Below, in pieces: positions 7,088 to 8,557 of a stretch of 8,557 nt of DNA (position 1 is its first letter; the number at the start of each line of letters is the position of its first letter). Source of the DNA: Balneolales bacterium (GTDB lineage Bacteria; Bacteroidota; Rhodothermia; Balneolales; Natronogracilivirgulaceae); contig SKIC01000208.1 of the NCBI GenBank assembly GCA_007116685.1, positions 1-8,557 on the forward strand, given 5' to 3'. The notes beneath the pieces were generated by a model. The model saw only the letters and a program-made list of their open reading frames with translations, was not told the origin of the DNA and ran no database searches. A program made the translations under genes and the position numbers.

Positions 7088-7893
7088 TCTCCGGTTCTAA
7101 ATTCAGGATATACGATGGGCTCGATTTTCACGCATTTACCTGTTTCGGAATCTACATCCGTAAGCAAACCACAAACGCGATTATCGCCATTAGCAGATTT
7201 GTATTTATGAGGCGTACCCAGCAAAAATCGTTTGATAGCTGTTTCTTTGTCCATTCCAATTACGGAACGGTAGGCACCGGTCATTCCCACATCAGTGATG
7301 TAGCCGGTACCACGGGGCATAATGCGGGCATCGCTGGTGGGGATGTGTGTGTGCGTTCCGGCAATCACGGAAACCTGCCCGTCCACGTGCCAGGCAAAAG
7401 CCATTTTTTCTGCAGTAGCTTCTGCGTGGAAATCCACAAAAATGATGTTAGTCTCTTTGGAAACTTGCTCTAAAACCCATTCTACCGTACGGAAAGGATC
7501 ATCAATGGCCTGCATATAAGTACGACCCATCAAATTAATGACCGCAATTTTTTGGTTTTTTCCGGGTATGTCGTAGAGCCCGTAACCAAATCCGTGAGCA
7601 CCTTTAGGATAATTCATCGGGCGCAGAAGGTTTCGGTCTGTTTTCATATATGGGAAAACTTTCCATTTGGCAAAAGAATGGTTTCCACCTGTTATGACAT
7701 GAACGCCCAGTTTGTATAAACTGCGAATAATTTCTTCGTTGATGCCCATTCCTTCGTGAGAATTCTCACCGTTGGCAATAACGAAATCCGGTTCGTGTTT
7801 TTTGATTAGTCCGGGAAGGAAAGTTTGCATTAGTGATAAGCCGGGCTCGCCCACAATATCACCGATAAATAAAATTCTGATAGGTTTGGTCAT
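7084..7893 (-). CDS. ymdB: YmdB-family metallophosphoesterase
   Basis: 269 residues, close to the 264 of B. subtilis YmdB. Metal ligands appear in order: D12 (F-I-G-D-I-V-G-E-P-G), E43-N44 (A-N-G-E-N-S), N71-H72 (T-G-G-N-H), H156 (D-F-H-A-E-A-T-A-E-K), H181 and H183 (A-G-T-H-T-H-I-P-T). Members hydrolyse cyclic nucleotides such as 2',3'-cAMP in vitro, and in Bacillus affect biofilm and motility; the role here is unknown. The chosen start ATG at 7893 begins M-T-K-P-I-R-I-L-F-I-G-D, the normal N-terminus. The frame stays open up to an ATG at 8055, but those 54 codons are the 6S RNA gene and its terminator, not protein. There is no evident Shine-Dalgarno. It overlaps lolD by 4 bases and is its operon partner. 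In Firmicutes ymdB usually follows rny (RNase Y), which is absent here. Confidence 0.93.
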   Translation of the reverse strand: MTKPIRILFIGDIVGEPGLSLMQTFLPGLIKKHEPDFVIANGENSHEGMGINEEIIRSLYKLGVHVITGGNHSFAKWKVFPYMKTDRNLLRPMNYPKGAHGFGYGLYDIPGKNQKIAVINLMGRTYMQAIDDPFRTVEWVLEQVSKETNIIFVDFHAEATAEKMAFAWHVDGQVSVIAGTHTHIPTSDARIMPRGTGYITDVGMTGAYRSVIGMDKETAIKRFLLGTPHKYKSANGDNRVCGLLTDVDSETGKCVKIEPIVYPEFRTGE

Positions 7894-7909
7894 GAAAGCA
7901 TTTCGAGTC

Positions 7910-7942
7910 AAAAAAAAAAGCCCCAACCGATTGGCGGAGCTT
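7910..7942 (-). terminator. Rho-independent terminator of the 6S RNA
   Basis: Read on the minus strand: AAGCTCCGCCAA, a short loop TCGG, TTGGGGCTT, then an unbroken run of T down to 7910. The stem pairs CCAA/TTGG, CC/GG and AAG/CTT with small bulges. It starts 8 bases after the 3' arm of the RNA's closing stem and ends only 16 bases before the ymdB start codon. Confidence 0.8.
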
Positions 7943-7950
7943 AAAAAAAA

Positions 7951-8120
7951 CTCGTTAAAGAGGCAGGTGGAATACAAGATGCCCTGTATTAACAGTGCGG
8001 GTGTCCACCCGTCTGGGTCTGACTTCCACTTCGAGATGAGGCTTGTCATTGCCAAACGAAGAAAAACTCCCTAATTTTAAAGTGTTGATCTTGTTTTCGA
8101 AGAACTGCCCCGATAACGAG
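7951..8120 (-). ncRNA. ssrS: 6S RNA (regulator of sigma-70-type RNA polymerase)
   Basis: A non-coding stretch between zapA and ymdB. Its ends form a closing stem: 8120-8105 pairs with 7966-7951 as 7 bp, a 2x2 internal loop and 7 bp including one G-U. Inside, ACAAGAU (8094-8088) pairs with AUCUUGU (7980-7974), leaving an open bubble of 10 and 7 bases between the stems, as expected for the promoter-mimicking 6S fold. A further strong hairpin is at 8011-7998. The length of 170 nt fits (6S is about 160-200). The position directly after zapA is the classic 6S location in many phyla, including Bacteroidota, and a terminator follows. Known role: it binds the housekeeping RNA polymerase holoenzyme in stationary phase. 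The 5' end lies within a few bases of the zapA stop, so the RNA is processed from the zapA transcript or has a promoter inside zapA. The apical fold is less clear than the closing stem; exact ends are uncertain. Confidence 0.75.
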
Positions 8121-8125
8121 ACTAT

Positions 8126-8443
8126 TTAAATATCGGAATTTTTGTGATTAATTGCATCCAATAGTTTTCGAATTCGATTGTTCGCGTCTTGTAAAACTTC
8201 GGTAGCTTCACCATTATTCTGATGATTTTGCTTGGCATCAGATTTCTCCAGAAATAGTTCTTCAGCAATACTCAATGCCGCCAAAACCATAACGGTATGT
8301 TCTCTTTGGTTGGTGAGCGCTGTTTTGAAATCCTGAAAGCGTTTATCAACAAACTTGGCGATCTCATACATCATTTCCTCATCGCCTTCTTCCACTTTCA
8401 AAGGGTACTGCTGACCCTGAATAGTAACTTTTATAGACCTCAT
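8126..8443 (-). CDS. zapA: Cell division protein ZapA
   Basis: 105 residues, typical of ZapA. The N-terminal part (1-20, R-S-I-K-V-T-I-Q-G-Q-Q-Y-P-L-K-V) is the short beta-hairpin region. E-I-A-K-F-V-D-K-R-F-Q-D-F (28-40) and V-L-A-A-L-S-I-A-E-E-L-F (53-64) are the family's conserved helices, and the C-terminal half (about 55-98) is a coiled coil. Known role: a cytoplasmic FtsZ-ring stabiliser that bundles FtsZ filaments. The start at 8443 is supported by a strong GGAGAGG (8454-8448) four bases upstream and by an ATGA overlap with the end of the preceding coiled-coil frame. The 6S RNA gene begins within six bases of its stop, an arrangement shared by many bacteria. Confidence 0.9.
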   Translation of the reverse strand: MRSIKVTIQGQQYPLKVEEGDEEMMYEIAKFVDKRFQDFKTALTNQREHTVMVLAALSIAEELFLEKSDAKQNHQNNGEATEVLQDANNRIRKLLDAINHKNSDI

Positions 8444-8557
8444 GATTCCTCTCCGAGATGTGAATCAATCTTAACAATCATAGATTGTATTTTTTGCCGT
8501 AGGGCTGCTTTTTTATTGTCTGATAATCCTTAAAAAAGATCCAGATTCTCTTTCTGA
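8440..8557 (-). CDS. C-terminal end of a small ZapB-like coiled-coil protein, frame apparently interrupted (partial)
   Basis: Immediately upstream of zapA one frame reads L-S-D-N-K-K-A-A-L-R-Q-K-I-Q-S-M-I-V-K-I and then D-S-H-L-G-E-E-S, and stops at 8442-8440, overlapping the zapA start by four bases. This resembles the C-terminus of the short coiled-coil proteins that sit between pheT and zapA in Bacteroidota (recalled pattern: a lysine-rich run, then K-x-K-I-x-x-x-I-x-x-I-D). But the same frame carries a TAA at 8532-8530, only two codons before L-S-D-N, and there is no ATG, GTG or TTG between. In the +1-related frame the upstream codons read S-E-R-E-S-G-S-F-L-R, a plausible linker, so a one-base shift in the T6-A2 run at 8537-8530 would join them. 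The window ends before this can be settled. It may be a pseudogene, a sequencing error, or a shifted frame. Confidence 0.5.

Noticed and set aside
7894..8055. N-terminal 54 codons of the longest ymdB frame
   Set aside because: The stretch coincides with the terminator and part of the 6S RNA, and YmdB proteins normally start at the M-x-x-I-R-I-L-F-I-G-D segment.
1..8557. CRISPR arrays, insertion sequences, tRNA or rRNA genes
   Set aside because: No regularly spaced repeats, transposase motifs, terminal inverted repeats or tRNA/rRNA-like sequences were seen on either strand.

Overview
The window looks like a chromosomal segment of a Bacteroidota/Balneolota-type bacterium, probably marine. The reasons are a SusD-family outer-membrane protein, a probable polysaccharide-utilisation locus with an exported sulfatase, a gene order zapA - 6S RNA - ymdB, and intergenic DNA that is AT-rich with few Shine-Dalgarno sites. 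The species cannot be fixed from the sequence.

Left part (1-6393), AT-rich, carbohydrate accessory locus. It starts with the 3' end of a susD gene that closes with a perfect hairpin terminator. A galE gene (UDP-glucose 4-epimerase) follows on the opposite strand. A 169-bp divergent promoter region holds a near-perfect palindrome with a central CG, typical of LacI-family operators. It is followed rightward by (i) a secreted fusion of an S1-type sulfatase with a GH16 glycanase, (ii) a lipoprotein formylglycine-generating enzyme (FGE) that keeps both catalytic cysteines, and (iii) a LacI-type repressor. The logic is self-contained: the fusion both desulfates and cuts a sulfated glycan, the FGE activates the sulfatase cysteine, SusD belongs to a glycan-uptake complex, and the LacI protein probably binds the palindrome and turns the locus on when sugar is present. 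The glycan is not identified; a galactan is one possibility given galE, but a beta-glucan cannot be excluded.

Right part (6395-8557), clearly richer in G+C, housekeeping, all on the minus strand. In transcription order it reads: the end of a small coiled-coil (ZapB-like) gene whose frame looks interrupted, zapA (cell division), a 170-nt RNA with the closing stem and position expected of 6S RNA, its terminator, ymdB (metallophosphoesterase), and lolD (ATPase of the lipoprotein-release ABC transporter). The two parts meet at one base (6394) between the converging lacI and lolD genes.

The most interesting items are the sulfatase-GH16 fusion with its own membrane-anchored FGE, the LacI operator over the probable start of transcription, and the 6S RNA gene, which is hidden under a false N-terminal extension of ymdB in simple ORF calling. 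Apart from the untranslated parts listed, there is no stretch over 300 bases without a gene.
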